A stretch of DNA of 64,000 nt from Nevskiales bacterium. Lineage in GTDB: Bacteria; Pseudomonadota; Gammaproteobacteria; Steroidobacterales; GCA-2729495. The stretch lies in assembly GCA_011526045.1 (NCBI GenBank), contig WYBE01000028.1, positions 82,150-146,149 on the forward strand, given 5' to 3'. Below, in pieces: positions 1 through 8,419 of the stretch (position 1 is the stretch's first letter; every line of letters begins with the position of its first letter). Position numbers and translations under genes: made by a program. The notes beneath the pieces were generated by a model that had not been told where the DNA came from, did no database searches, and was given only the letters and a program-made list of their open reading frames with translations.

Positions 1-381
1 CGGCGCGACCAATGGTGCGCGGACAACCCCGAACAGTGCGAGAAGATGCGGGCCAGGCAGGCCGAGCGCCAGGCCTGGTGCGAGCAGAACCCCGAGGAGT
101 GTGCTGCCCAGCAGGAGAAACGCCGCCAGCGCATGGCGGAGATGAAGGCACGCTGCGACGCTGACCCGGCGCGTTGCGACGAGCGGCGCCAGAGACGCGC
201 CGAGCGCCGTGAGTGGTGCGAGCAGAACCCCGAAGAGTGCGCCCAGCAGCGCGAGCAGCGCCGCCAGCGCATGCAAGACATGAAGGCGAAGTGCGACGCC
301 GACCCCGCTGCCTGCGAGCAGATGAAGCAGCAGATGCGCGAGCGCCGCCAGGGTGGCGGTCAGGGCCAGCAGGGCACCTGA
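1..381 (+). CDS. Cys-x6-Cys repeat protein, C-terminal part (5' end outside window)
   Basis: The reading frame is open from the first base, so the N-terminus and any signal peptide lie outside the window. The visible 126 residues are almost entirely Arg, Gln, Glu, Lys, Ala and Cys. They contain five Cys-x6-Cys units of two alternating types, WCEQNPEEC-like and CDADPARC-like, spaced 21 and 25 residues apart, which makes a 46-residue super-repeat. The segments between them should be charged helices, and the tail is Gly/Gln-rich. Regular cysteine pairs suggest an exported, disulfide-stapled helical protein or a metal-binding one, but that is inference. I do not recognise the family. A GC-rich stem-loop follows at 402-435. 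Confidence 0.7.
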   Translation, partial: RRDQWCADNPEQCEKMRARQAERQAWCEQNPEECAAQQEKRRQRMAEMKARCDADPARCDERRQRRAERREWCEQNPEECAQQREQRRQRMQDMKAKCDADPAACEQMKQQMRERRQGGGQGQQGT

Positions 382-401
382 AGCGCGGATCGGGTTCTGC
401 A

Positions 402-435
402 CCCACCGGCGGGGCGGCGGTTGACCGCCGGTGGG
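402..435 (+). terminator. Candidate stem-loop after the repeat protein
   Basis: An 11-bp perfect inverted repeat, CCCACCGGCGG / CCGCCGGTGGG, lies 20 bases after the stop of the Cys-repeat gene. The bases after it are only mildly T-rich, so it may be a weak intrinsic terminator or simply a stable 3' hairpin. Confidence 0.35.
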
Positions 436-579
436 ATTGGGGTTGGTGGTTGCGCGGCGATCGCGTCGCCGACGCTTGCCGCTCCTCGCACATCCCTTGG
501 CCGCGGGTCCGGAATGTCCTCATGTGCCCGCGGCGGCGAGGCGGTAGACTGAGCGCCCGAAATTTGCGGCCTGCCCTCC

Positions 580-1125
580 ATGACCATGCAGCAATTCGAA
601 GGCACCACCGTCATCTCGGTGCGCAGAAGCGGCGTCGTCGCCATCGGCGGCGACGGCCAGGTGACGATGGGCAACACGATCATGAAGGCCAATGCCCGCA
701 AGGTGCGCCGTCTCGCCGAGGGCAAGGTAATTGCCGGGTTCGCAGGCGGCACGGCTGACGCCTTCACGCTGTTCGAGCTCTTCGAAGCGAAGCTCACCCA
801 GTACGGCAACCTCACACGCGCTGCCATCGAACTCGCCAAGGACTGGCGTACCGATCGGCGCCTGCGCCGGCTGGAGGCGCTGCTCTGCGTGGCCGACACG
901 CAGAAATCGCTGGTGATATCCGGCAATGGCGACGTGATCGAACCTGAGGACGACCTGATGGCCATCGGTTCCGGCGGCCCGTATGCGCAGGCCGCCGCCC
1001 GAGCGCTCCTCGACAACACGGAACTGCCTGCCGCCGAAATCGTCCGCAAGGCGCTTGCGATCGCCGGGCGCATCTGCATCTACACCAATCAGTCGATCGT
1101 CGTCGAGACGCTGCCGGCGCAGTAG
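580..1125 (+). CDS. hslV: HslV, ATP-dependent protease proteolytic subunit
   Basis: HslV is the peptidase half of the cytoplasmic HslVU (ClpYQ) heat-shock protease. It is a threonine hydrolase that forms a double hexamer capped by HslU. The 181-residue protein has the family signature TTVISVRR, followed by [12 protein letters not shown] and [14 protein letters not shown]. The catalytic Thr is normally exposed by removing the initiator Met. Here eight residues ending in Gly precede the Thr-Thr, so a short propeptide must be cut off, or translation must start elsewhere. An in-frame ATG at 586 would shorten the extension by two residues. There is no good Shine-Dalgarno sequence before either ATG. 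hslU follows after 22 bases, the standard two-gene operon. Confidence 0.96.
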   Translation: MTMQQFEGTTVISVRRSGVVAIGGDGQVTMGNTIMKANARKVRRLAEGKVIAGFAGGTADAFTLFELFEAKLTQYGNLTRAAIELAKDWRTDRRLRRLEALLCVADTQKSLVISGNGDVIEPEDDLMAIGSGGPYAQAAARALLDNTELPAAEIVRKALAIAGRICIYTNQSIVVETLPAQ

Positions 1126-1147
1126 CGACAGGAAACGGGCACACCGC

Positions 1148-2491
1148 ATGTCGAGCATGACTCCGCGCGAGATCGTCCAGGAACTGGACAAGCACATCAT
1201 CGGCCAGGACCAGGCCAAGCGCGCGGTTGCGATTGCGCTGCGCAACCGCTGGCGGCGCCAGCAGGTGGCCCCCTCGCTGCGCAACGAGATCACGCCCAAG
1301 AACATCCTCATGATCGGCCCGACCGGCGTCGGCAAGACCGAGATCGCGCGCCGCCTCGCCCGGCTCGCCAACGCGCCGTTCATCAAGGTCGAGGCGACCA
1401 AGTTCACCGAGGTCGGTTATGTCGGTCGCGACGTGGACTCGATCATCCGCGACCTCACCGATGTGGCCGTCAAGCTCGTCCGTGAGACCGAGACCGCCCG
1501 CGTGCGCCATCGCGCCGAGGACGCCGCCGAGGACCGCGTGCTCGACGCCCTCCTGCCGGCTGCGCCGGCGGGCTCGTTCGGCTTCGCTGCCGGCGAACAA
1601 AAGCCGCAGGGCGATTCCGACACGCGGCAGAAATTCCGCAAGATGCTCCGCGAAGGCGCCCTCGACGACAGGGAGATCGAGATCGAGGTGCGCGCCATGC
1701 CGGGCGGCGTGGAGATCATGGCGCCACCCGGCATGGAGGAAATGACGAGCCAGTTGCAGGGTCTGTTCCAGAATCTCGGCATGCAGCGGAAGAAGTCCCG
1801 CCGGCTGAAGGTGCGTGATGCGCTGAAGATGCTCCTCGACGAGGAGGCCGCACGGCTGGTGAACGACGAGGAAATAAAGCTCACCGCGCTCGCCAACGTC
1901 GAGCAGAACGGCATCGTCTTCATCGACGAAATCGACAAGGTCGCCAAGCGCGGCGAGGCCATGGGCGCAGACGTCTCCCGCGAGGGCGTGCAGCGTGACC
2001 TGCTGCCGCTGGTGGAAGGCTGCACCGTGTCCACCAAGTACGGCATGGTGAAGACCGACCACGTGCTGTTCATCGCCTCGGGCGCTTTCCACGCCTCGAA
2101 ACCCTCCGACCTGATACCGGAGTTGCAGGGCCGCTTTCCGATCCGGGTGGAGCTGGCGAGCCTCACCGCCGCGGATTTCGTGCGCATCCTGACCGAGCCC
2201 GACGCCTCGCTCTGCGAACAGTACACGGCACTGCTCGCCACCGAGGGCGTGACGCTCGCATTCGAACCCTCCGGCGTGCACCGGCTCGCCGAGATTGCGC
2301 ACCACGCCAATCAGCAGATGGAGAACATCGGTGCGCGGCGCCTGCACACCGTCATGGAGCGGCTGCTCGACCTGATCTCCTTCGAGGCCGCCGATCGCGG
2401 CGGGCAGCAGCTCACCGTGGATGAAACCTACGTCGACCAGCAGCTCGGTGCCCTGCTCAGGAACGAGGACCTGAGCCGCTACATCCTCTGA
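1148..2491 (+). CDS. hslU: HslU, ATPase and unfoldase subunit of HslVU
   Basis: HslU is an AAA+ ATPase that unfolds substrates and feeds them into HslV. The start is set at the ATG giving [10 protein letters not shown], with AGGAAA about 16 bases upstream; the frame is open further upstream but that part overlaps hslV and does not look like HslU. The product has 447 residues (E. coli about 443). Visible motifs are Walker A GPTGVGKT (57-64), the pore loop GYVG (90-93), the family's intermediate domain, Walker [10 protein letters not shown] (about 255) and the C-terminal sensor region ending in SRYIL, the tail that docks into HslV. ubiE begins 20 bases downstream. Confidence 0.97.
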   Translation: MSSMTPREIVQELDKHIIGQDQAKRAVAIALRNRWRRQQVAPSLRNEITPKNILMIGPTGVGKTEIARRLARLANAPFIKVEATKFTEVGYVGRDVDSIIRDLTDVAVKLVRETETARVRHRAEDAAEDRVLDALLPAAPAGSFGFAAGEQKPQGDSDTRQKFRKMLREGALDDREIEIEVRAMPGGVEIMAPPGMEEMTSQLQGLFQNLGMQRKKSRRLKVRDALKMLLDEEAARLVNDEEIKLTALANVEQNGIVFIDEIDKVAKRGEAMGADVSREGVQRDLLPLVEGCTVSTKYGMVKTDHVLFIASGAFHASKPSDLIPELQGRFPIRVELASLTAADFVRILTEPDASLCEQYTALLATEGVTLAFEPSGVHRLAEIAHHANQQMENIGARRLHTVMERLLDLISFEAADRGGQQLTVDETYVDQQLGALLRNEDLSRYIL

Positions 2492-2511
2492 GCGACTGGT
2501 AGACTGCGCGC

Positions 2512-3255
2512 ATGGCAGAGACCACGCATTTCGGCTTCGAGACCGTGGCCACCACGGAGAAGGCTGCGCGCGTGCGCGACGTGTTCGACTCGGTCGCCGG
2601 CCGTTACGACCTGATGAACGATCTCATGTCCGGCGGGCTGCACCGGCTGTGGAAACGCTTCGCGCTGCTGCGCACGGGCCTCTCGCGCGGCCAGAGCGTA
2701 CTCGATGTCGCCGGCGGCACCGGGGATCTCGCCGCGGGATTGCACGCGCAGGTCGGCCGCGAAGGCCAGGTGTGCCTCACCGACATCAATGCCGCCATGC
2801 TCGCGCACGGCCGCGACCGCCTGACCGACCGCGGCATCGCCGGCAACATCACCTACGTCCAGGCCGATGCCGAGCGGCTGCCGTTCCGCACCGCGAGCTT
2901 TCATTGCGTCACCATCGGGTTCGGCCTGCGCAACGTCACCGACAAGCTGGCTGCACTGAAGTCCATGGCGCGCGTCCTGCGCCCGGGCGGGCGGCTGCTG
3001 GTGCTGGAGTTCGCGAAGCCGGTGCTGCCGGCGCTCGCACCGCTGTACGACGCCTACTCCTTCCGCGTGCTGCCGCTGCTCGGCGGCCTGGTCGCGCGGG
3101 ACGAGGCGAGCTACCGCTACCTCGCCGAGTCGATCCGCATGCACCCCGACCAGGCAACGCTCGCCACGATGATGACGGAGGCGGGCCTCGAGGACGTGAA
3201 CTATTTCAATCTGAGCGGCGGCATCGTCGCCCTGCACACCGGTTTTCGCTACTGA
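2512..3255 (+). CDS. ubiE: UbiE, ubiquinone/menaquinone C-methyltransferase
   Basis: UbiE transfers a methyl group from SAM to carbon 2 of the demethoxybenzoquinone intermediate in ubiquinone synthesis, and to demethylmenaquinone where that is made. The 247-residue protein shows the family opening TTHFGFETV, the segment [17 protein letters not shown], the SAM loop [10 protein letters not shown] (about 64-74) and the signature [10 protein letters not shown], ending in the typical ...LHTGFRY. It is the first gene of a ubiE-ubiJ-ubiB run, the same order as in E. coli. ubiJ starts 11 bases downstream. Confidence 0.97.
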   Translation: MAETTHFGFETVATTEKAARVRDVFDSVAGRYDLMNDLMSGGLHRLWKRFALLRTGLSRGQSVLDVAGGTGDLAAGLHAQVGREGQVCLTDINAAMLAHGRDRLTDRGIAGNITYVQADAERLPFRTASFHCVTIGFGLRNVTDKLAALKSMARVLRPGGRLLVLEFAKPVLPALAPLYDAYSFRVLPLLGGLVARDEASYRYLAESIRMHPDQATLATMMTEAGLEDVNYFNLSGGIVALHTGFRY

Positions 3256-3266
3256 GGGCATCGCGC

Positions 3267-3872
3267 ATGCTGGCCGGGTTCCTCTTCCGTCCCTTCGAGG
3301 CGCTCCTCAACCGCGGCATCGCGCAATCCACCGGCGCAGAGGCGCTGGCGGCGCAGCTCGAAGGTCGCACGCTCGCGCTCACGATCGACGCCACACCGTT
3401 CGACCTGCGACTGGCGGTCCGCGGCGGGCGCATCGGCGTGTGCCTGCCGGATGGCGCAGCCCCGGATGCCGTCATTCGCGGCACCCCGCTCGCACTCGGC
3501 CGCCTGCTCGGCCGGGATCCGCAGGCCGCAATCCGCGACGGCTCCGTGCACATTTCGGGCGACGCGGAAATCGCCGGCCAGTTCGAGGAACTGCTGCGGC
3601 AGGCTGCGCCGGACCTCGAGCACGAATTCTCGCGCCTGGTCGGCGCATCGCTTGCGCAGGACATCGGTGCAGCGGCGCGCACCGTGACCGGCTGGGGTGA
3701 GGAAGTCGGCGATGACGTGGCCCGCGGCATCGGCCGCTACCTGCGGGAAGACGCGAAAATGGTGCCCGGCGGCGACGAAATACGGGAGTTCGGGCGTGGC
3801 GTGGACGAGTTCGTGAACGACGTCGAACGCGCCGAGGCCCGCATCCGGCAGCTGCAGGCCCGGGCACGGTGA
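3267..3872 (+). CDS. ubiJ: UbiJ, ubiquinone biosynthesis accessory factor (SCP2 domain)
   Basis: The 201-residue protein begins MLAGFLFRPFEALLNRGI and carries an SCP2-like lipid-binding region, seen in the hydrophobic strand pattern LALTIDATPFDLRLAV and the segment GTPLALGRLLGRDPQAAIRDG. Known UbiJ proteins bind ubiquinone intermediates and scaffold the Ubi metabolon with UbiK. The C-terminal third is helical and ends in a charged, coiled-coil-like stretch rich in Arg and Glu, as in E. coli UbiJ. The gene sits between ubiE and ubiB. The ATG at 3267 is preferred because the longer open frame only overlaps ubiE. Confidence 0.9.
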   Translation: MLAGFLFRPFEALLNRGIAQSTGAEALAAQLEGRTLALTIDATPFDLRLAVRGGRIGVCLPDGAAPDAVIRGTPLALGRLLGRDPQAAIRDGSVHISGDAEIAGQFEELLRQAAPDLEHEFSRLVGASLAQDIGAAARTVTGWGEEVGDDVARGIGRYLREDAKMVPGGDEIREFGRGVDEFVNDVERAEARIRQLQARAR

Positions 3873-3943
3873 CCGCAATGGCCATGCACGGGAACGACCA
3901 GCACCTCGCCGCCCTGGACCATTGAGGTCACTGCCCCCGATTC

Positions 3944-5620
3944 ATGCCAAGAATCCGCCTGATCCTGCGCCTCCTCGCCATCCAGCGCGTGCTCTTCAGG
4001 CACGGGCTCGATGACCTGATCGTCCAGACACATCTTTTCCGCCCGTTCCGGTTCCTGCTGTACCTGTGGCCATTGCACTGGCTCGGGCGCGATCACGCCA
4101 AGCCCCGCGGCGTGCGCATCCGCGAGGCGCTGCAGGATCTCGGCCCGATCTACGTGAAGTTCGGTCAATCAGTATCCACCCGCCAGGACCTGCTCGCACC
4201 GGACATCGGTGTGGAACTGGCCAGGCTGCAGGACGAGGTGCCGCCCTTTGCGCCGGAGCAGGCGCTGGCCGAGATCGAGCGTGCCTACCGCCGCCCGGCG
4301 TCCACGGTCTTCGCGCAGTTCGACGAGCAGGCGCTGGCTGCCGCATCCATCGCGCAGGTGCATGCGGCACGGCTGGCGAGCGGTGAAGAGGTGGTCGTCA
4401 AGATCCTCCGCCCGCGCGTGCGCGAGCAGGTGGAGCGCGACCTCGAAGTCCTCTATGCGCTCGCACGGCTCGCCGGACGCTTCTGGAAGGAGAGCTGGCG
4501 GCTGCGGCCCGTGGAACTGGTGGCCGAGTACGAGAAGACCATCCTGAACGAGCTCGACCTGCTGCGCGAAGCCGCCAATGCCACGCAGCTGAGACGCAAC
4601 TTCACCGACGACCCGAAGATCTACGTCCCGGAGGTGTACTGGGATTACTGCCGGCCGAACGTCATGGTGCTCGAGCGCATCCATGGCATCCCGATCGACG
4701 ACATGGCCGCACTGCGCGCGGCCCGGGTGAACATCCCGCGGCTCGCCGCGAACGGCGTCGCCATCTTCTTCACGCAGGTATTTCGCGACAATTTTTTCCA
4801 CGCCGACATGCACCCGGGCAACATCTTCGTGGACGCGAGCGACCCCGAGCACCCGCAGTACTGCGCCGTGGACTTCGGTATCGTCGGCACGCTCACCGAC
4901 AGCGACCGGCGCTACCTGGCCGAGAACTTCCTCGCCTTCTTCGAGCGCGACTATCACCGCGTCGCGCAGTTGCACGTGGACTCCCGCTGGGTGCCGGAAG
5001 GCACCCGGGTGGACGAGTTCGAGTCCGCGATCCGCTCGGTATGCGAGCCGGTGTTCGCAAAACCGCTGAAAGACATTTCCTTCGGCACCGTGCTGCTGCG
5101 GCTGTTCCAGACCGCGCGGCAGTTCGACATGGAGGTGCAGCCGCAGCTCATGCTGCTGCAGAAAACGCTGGTGCAGATCGAAGGTCTCGGGCGGATGCTC
5201 TACCCGGAGCTCGACCTGTGGGAAACCGGGCTGCCGGTGCTGCGCGCCTGGCTGCGCGAACAGTCCGGGCCGCGGGCGACCCTCCGGCGCCTGCGGCGGG
5301 AACTGCCCGATCTGCGCTATACCCTCGAGCGGCTGCCGACGGCGCTGCGCCGGTTCGTCGAGCGGGAATCCGGAGCCGGGCTTGCGCCAGCCCGGGGGCA
5401 GCGCGCGGATCAGCATCGCGGGAGCGGCTTCAGCCACGATCCGGAGGCGCTGCCGGCGCGCAGGCGGCGCGCCGAACGCTACGCGCTCGGCGCGGGCTCC
5501 GCACTGCTCCTTGCCGGTGTGCTCTTCATCGGGCTGCGCGCGCAGCCGGACTGGGCGGGCTGGTTACTCGGTGCTGCAGGACTCGTCACGCTCTGGGCGG
5601 GCCGGCCGCGGCCGCAGTAG
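3944..5620 (+). CDS. ubiB: UbiB, ABC1-type kinase-like ubiquinone biosynthesis protein
   Basis: UbiB is an atypical protein-kinase-like ATPase needed for ubiquinone synthesis at the inner membrane, thought to help extract or present lipid intermediates. The 558-residue protein has the family KxGQ motif in VKFGQSVSTRQDLL (about 69-82), the Ala-rich loop AAASIAQVHAA, the catalytic-loop equivalent HADMHPGNIFV (about 285) and DFGIVG (about 309). Two hydrophobic helices near residues 505-550 fit the C-terminal membrane anchor. It follows ubiJ after 71 bases. It converges on trpA, whose stop is only 35 bases away on the other strand; I see no clear terminator in that gap. Confidence 0.97.
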   Translation: MPRIRLILRLLAIQRVLFRHGLDDLIVQTHLFRPFRFLLYLWPLHWLGRDHAKPRGVRIREALQDLGPIYVKFGQSVSTRQDLLAPDIGVELARLQDEVPPFAPEQALAEIERAYRRPASTVFAQFDEQALAAASIAQVHAARLASGEEVVVKILRPRVREQVERDLEVLYALARLAGRFWKESWRLRPVELVAEYEKTILNELDLLREAANATQLRRNFTDDPKIYVPEVYWDYCRPNVMVLERIHGIPIDDMAALRAARVNIPRLAANGVAIFFTQVFRDNFFHADMHPGNIFVDASDPEHPQYCAVDFGIVGTLTDSDRRYLAENFLAFFERDYHRVAQLHVDSRWVPEGTRVDEFESAIRSVCEPVFAKPLKDISFGTVLLRLFQTARQFDMEVQPQLMLLQKTLVQIEGLGRMLYPELDLWETGLPVLRAWLREQSGPRATLRRLRRELPDLRYTLERLPTALRRFVERESGAGLAPARGQRADQHRGSGFSHDPEALPARRRRAERYALGAGSALLLAGVLFIGLRAQPDWAGWLLGAAGLVTLWAGRPRPQ

Positions 5621-5655
5621 CAGCGGCGCGGGGCAGAAGGCCGGCGGCGGAGCGT

Positions 5656-6441
5656 TCAGTGCCGCGCGCTGCGCAGGGCGCGCAGGTACTTCACCGGATC
5701 GTTGCCCGCCTCGAGCTCTTCCACCAGGGCGGAGCCGACCACCACCCCGTCCGCGTGCCCGCTCAGCGCGCGCACCTGTTCGGCGGTGCGCACACCGAAG
5801 CCGGCGCACACCGGCAGCGCCGAGACCCCGCGGACCCGGTCGAGGTAGCCGGTCACGTCGGCCGGCAGGCTGCGGGCGCCACCGGTGATGCCCTTGACGG
5901 TCACGGCATAGACGAACCCCCGGCTCGCGGCGCACAGTCGCTGCACGCGCGCCTCCGGCGTCGCCGGCGTGACCAGGTGAATGAGCGCGACCCCGCGGGC
6001 ATCGAGGCGCCCGGCGAGGTCCCGGCTTTCCTCCAGCGGCAGGTCGGGCACGATGAAGCCACCGACATGTGACTCGACCGCAGCGACGGCCAGTTGCTCG
6101 TAGCCGACGGCGAGCAGCGGGTTCAGGTAGCTCATCAGCACCACCGGCGCCGGAAGTTCGCCGGCCGTGCGCAGTTCCGCGAGGATCCAGCGCAACGAGA
6201 CCCCGGCAGCGATCGCGGCGTGGCTGGCGCGCTGGATGGTGACGCCATCGGCCATCGGGTCACTGAACGGCACGCCGACCTCGACCACGTCGGCCACCTC
6301 GGCGATCGCGCGCAGCGTGTTGATGAACTTCGCGCGGTCCGGATAGCCCGCGGTGATGTACGGCACCAGCGCCACGCCATGCTCCCTGGCGCCGTGGCGG
6401 ATGGCAGCGGTGATACGGTCGTGGGGAACGATGCGGGCCAT
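5656..6441 (-). CDS. trpA: TrpA, tryptophan synthase alpha subunit
   Basis: TrpA cleaves indole-3-glycerol phosphate to indole, which passes through a tunnel to TrpB. The 261-residue protein contains PYITAGYPD, the signature EVGVPFSDPMADGVTIQ with the catalytic Glu and Asp region, and the loop FIVPDLPLEES. The ATG start giving MARIVPHDRI is chosen over the longer open frame, which only overlaps trpB. Eight bases separate it from the trpB stop. It is the last gene of the trp operon and converges on ubiB. Confidence 0.97.
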   Translation of the reverse strand: MARIVPHDRITAAIRHGAREHGVALVPYITAGYPDRAKFINTLRAIAEVADVVEVGVPFSDPMADGVTIQRASHAAIAAGVSLRWILAELRTAGELPAPVVLMSYLNPLLAVGYEQLAVAAVESHVGGFIVPDLPLEESRDLAGRLDARGVALIHLVTPATPEARVQRLCAASRGFVYAVTVKGITGGARSLPADVTGYLDRVRGVSALPVCAGFGVRTAEQVRALSGHADGVVVGSALVEELEAGNDPVKYLRALRSARH

Positions 6442-6449
6442 GACGTCGC

Positions 6450-7703
6450 TCAGTGGTGGCTGGCCGGCGCGCTGTCGCCGGGAAATACCCTGGACAGGGT
6501 CGGCATGTCTTTGTCGCCGCGACCGGAAAGCCCGATCAGGATGCGCTTGCCGGGGTTCTCCCGCGCCCAGCGCCGCGCGCCGGCGAACGCGTGGGCGGAC
6601 TCCAGTGCGGGCAGGATGCCTTCGGCGGCGCAGCACTCGTGCAATGCCTCGAGCGCCTCGTCGTCCGTTGCCGGCACGTAGCGCACGCGCCCGATCGCCT
6701 GCAGCAACGAGTGCTCCGGGCCAACGCCCGGGTAATCGAGGCCGGCGGAGATCGAGTGCGTCTCCTGGACCTGGCCCTCGGCGTCCTGCAGCAGCAGCGA
6801 GAAACTGCCGTGCAACACCCCCGGCGTGCCGCGGCCGAGCGTGGCCGAGTGCTCGCCGAGCCCGCTGCCGCGGCCGCCCGCCTCGACACCGATCAAGGCA
6901 ACCGTGGCGTCTCCGAGAAACGGATGGAACAGGCCGATCGAGTTGGAGCCGCCGCCCACGCAGGCGAACGCGGCGTCGGGCAACCCCCCGGTCATCTGCA
7001 GGAACTGCTCGCGCGCCTCGCGCCCGATCACCGACTGCAGTTCGCGTACCAGCCAGGGATATGGATGCGGGCCCACCGCCGAGCCGAGCAGGTAGTAGCT
7101 GCCCTCCGGGTCGGAGACCCAGTCGCGGAACGCCTCGTCGATGGCCGCGCGCAGGGTCTGGTCGCCGCTTTCCACCGCCACGACCTTCGCGCCGAGCTGG
7201 TGCATGCGGTCGACGTTCGGCGCCTGCCGGCGTACGTCCACCGCGCCCATGTACACCACGCAGGGAATGCCGACCCGGGCACAGGCCGCCGCCGTCGCGA
7301 CCCCGTGCTGGCCGGCGCCGGTCTCGGCAATCACGCGACGCGCCCCGAGGCGGCGCGCGAGCAATGCCTGGCCGAGGGCGTTGTTGATCTTGTGCGCTCC
7401 GGTGTGCGCGAGGTCCTCGCGCTTGAGGTACACCTCCGCGCCCCAGCTGCGGCCGAGACGGGGCGCCGGCGTGAGTGGCGTCGGCCGCCCGACCCAGTCA
7501 CGCAACTCCCGGCCCAGGTCGGCGGCAAACTGCGCGTCGCGCAGGAACCGGTGCGCCCCCACGCCGAGACGCTCGAGCGCAGGCACCAGGGTCTCCGGCG
7601 CGTAACGCCCGCCGAAGGGGCCAAAACGGCCGTGGGCGTCGGGCAGTTCACCCCTGAGCAGGCGCGCGAGCAGGCCCGCGGATTCTTCTTTACTGATCTG
7701 CAC
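6450..7703 (-). CDS. trpB: TrpB, tryptophan synthase beta subunit
   Basis: TrpB is the PLP enzyme that joins indole and serine to make tryptophan. The 417-residue product has the core opening GRFGPFGGRYAPETL, the PLP lysine in HTGAHKINNAL (K105), AETGAGQHGVA and the phosphate-binding glycines in GGGSNSIGLF. It is about 15-20 residues longer than most TrpB because the only visible start is a GTG at 7703, placed inside the end of trpF with a 14-base overlap. That overlap suggests translational coupling. No strong Shine-Dalgarno sequence is visible at this GTG. Confidence 0.96.
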   Translation of the reverse strand: MQISKEESAGLLARLLRGELPDAHGRFGPFGGRYAPETLVPALERLGVGAHRFLRDAQFAADLGRELRDWVGRPTPLTPAPRLGRSWGAEVYLKREDLAHTGAHKINNALGQALLARRLGARRVIAETGAGQHGVATAAACARVGIPCVVYMGAVDVRRQAPNVDRMHQLGAKVVAVESGDQTLRAAIDEAFRDWVSDPEGSYYLLGSAVGPHPYPWLVRELQSVIGREAREQFLQMTGGLPDAAFACVGGGSNSIGLFHPFLGDATVALIGVEAGGRGSGLGEHSATLGRGTPGVLHGSFSLLLQDAEGQVQETHSISAGLDYPGVGPEHSLLQAIGRVRYVPATDDEALEALHECCAAEGILPALESAHAFAGARRWARENPGKRILIGLSGRGDKDMPTLSRVFPGDSAPASHH

Positions 7704-8310
7704 CGTTCAATTCCCGTTCCACGCGGCGCACCGCCGCGATGAACGCCTCGATCTTCGCCGGGTCCTTGACCCCGCGACCTGATTCCACGCCGCTGCTGAC
7801 GTCGACGCCCCAGGGCCGCGCACGCCGCATGACCTCGCCCACATTACCCGGGTCCAGGCCGCCCGCAAGCACGAGGCGGGTGCGGCGCGCGAGCGCGCGA
7901 GCGCGGTCCCAGTCGGGCATCTGGCCGGAACCGCTCGCCGCCGCCTCGAAAAGAGCGCGATCTTCGCGTTCGAGTGCCGCGCTGTCCAGACCGGGAACGT
8001 CACGATACACCGGCAGCGACCCGACACCCGCGGGCATTTGCAGGGCCGCGAAATCGCGCGCATCCGTCTGCAACCAGTCGGGCCGCGCGACCGCCGCCAC
8101 CTCCTGCCATTCCTCCGGCAACGGATGGCGCATCACCGCCACGCGCAGGATGCCCGCCGGCACCAGCGCGCCAAGCACCGCCGCATCCTCCGGAGTCACG
8201 CGCCGTGGCGAGGCGGCAAACACGAAACCGACCGCGTCGGCACCGGCCGCGACCGCGGCGCGAACCGCTTCCGCCGTGGTCAGGCCGCAGATCTTGATGA
8301 AGGTGCGCAC
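7690..8310 (-). CDS. trpF: TrpF, phosphoribosylanthranilate isomerase
   Basis: TrpF isomerises phosphoribosylanthranilate to CdRP. The start is the GTG at 8310 because the family's N-terminal strand RTFIKICGLT follows directly, and its Cys is the catalytic base region. The 206-residue product also shows DAVGFVFAASPR, DWLQTDA and LAGGLDPGNV, and ends with the phosphate-binding segment VDVSSGVESGRGVKD. The 109-base gap between trpC and this start is unlike the 4-base overlaps elsewhere in the operon, and it holds a REP-like palindrome right at the initiation region (see 8317-8339). Confidence 0.95.
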   Translation of the reverse strand: MRTFIKICGLTTAEAVRAAVAAGADAVGFVFAASPRRVTPEDAAVLGALVPAGILRVAVMRHPLPEEWQEVAAVARPDWLQTDARDFAALQMPAGVGSLPVYRDVPGLDSAALEREDRALFEAAASGSGQMPDWDRARALARRTRLVLAGGLDPGNVGEVMRRARPWGVDVSSGVESGRGVKDPAKIEAFIAAVRRVERELNGADQ

Positions 8311-8316
8311 CCGGGA

Positions 8317-8339
8317 GCCGCGGCTCACGCCGCTCCTGC
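8317..8339. repeat. REP-like palindrome in the trpC-trpF gap
   Basis: The core gcggctcacgccgctcctgc matches the REP units at 37.8-38.1, 60.6 and 61.6-62.0 kb at all but one or two of 23 positions. In the operon's transcript it folds as GGAGC..GGC-GTGA-GCC..GCTCC and ends six bases before the trpF GTG, so it overlaps the translation initiation region. Confidence 0.75.
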
Positions 8340-8419
8340 GTGGCGCCGACTGCGCCCCTGCAAACCGCCGGGGCCGGCCGCCATGGGCAGCATCCACTGC
8401 GAGCCGGAAGGGGCGCCGG

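Noticed and set aside
538..552. GGCGGTAG, the ops/JUMPstart core, before hslV
   Set aside because: It lies upstream of a protease operon, far from the polysaccharide locus, and lacks the rest of the element. Chance in GC-rich DNA. The overlapping TAGACT has no -35 partner at 17 bp.
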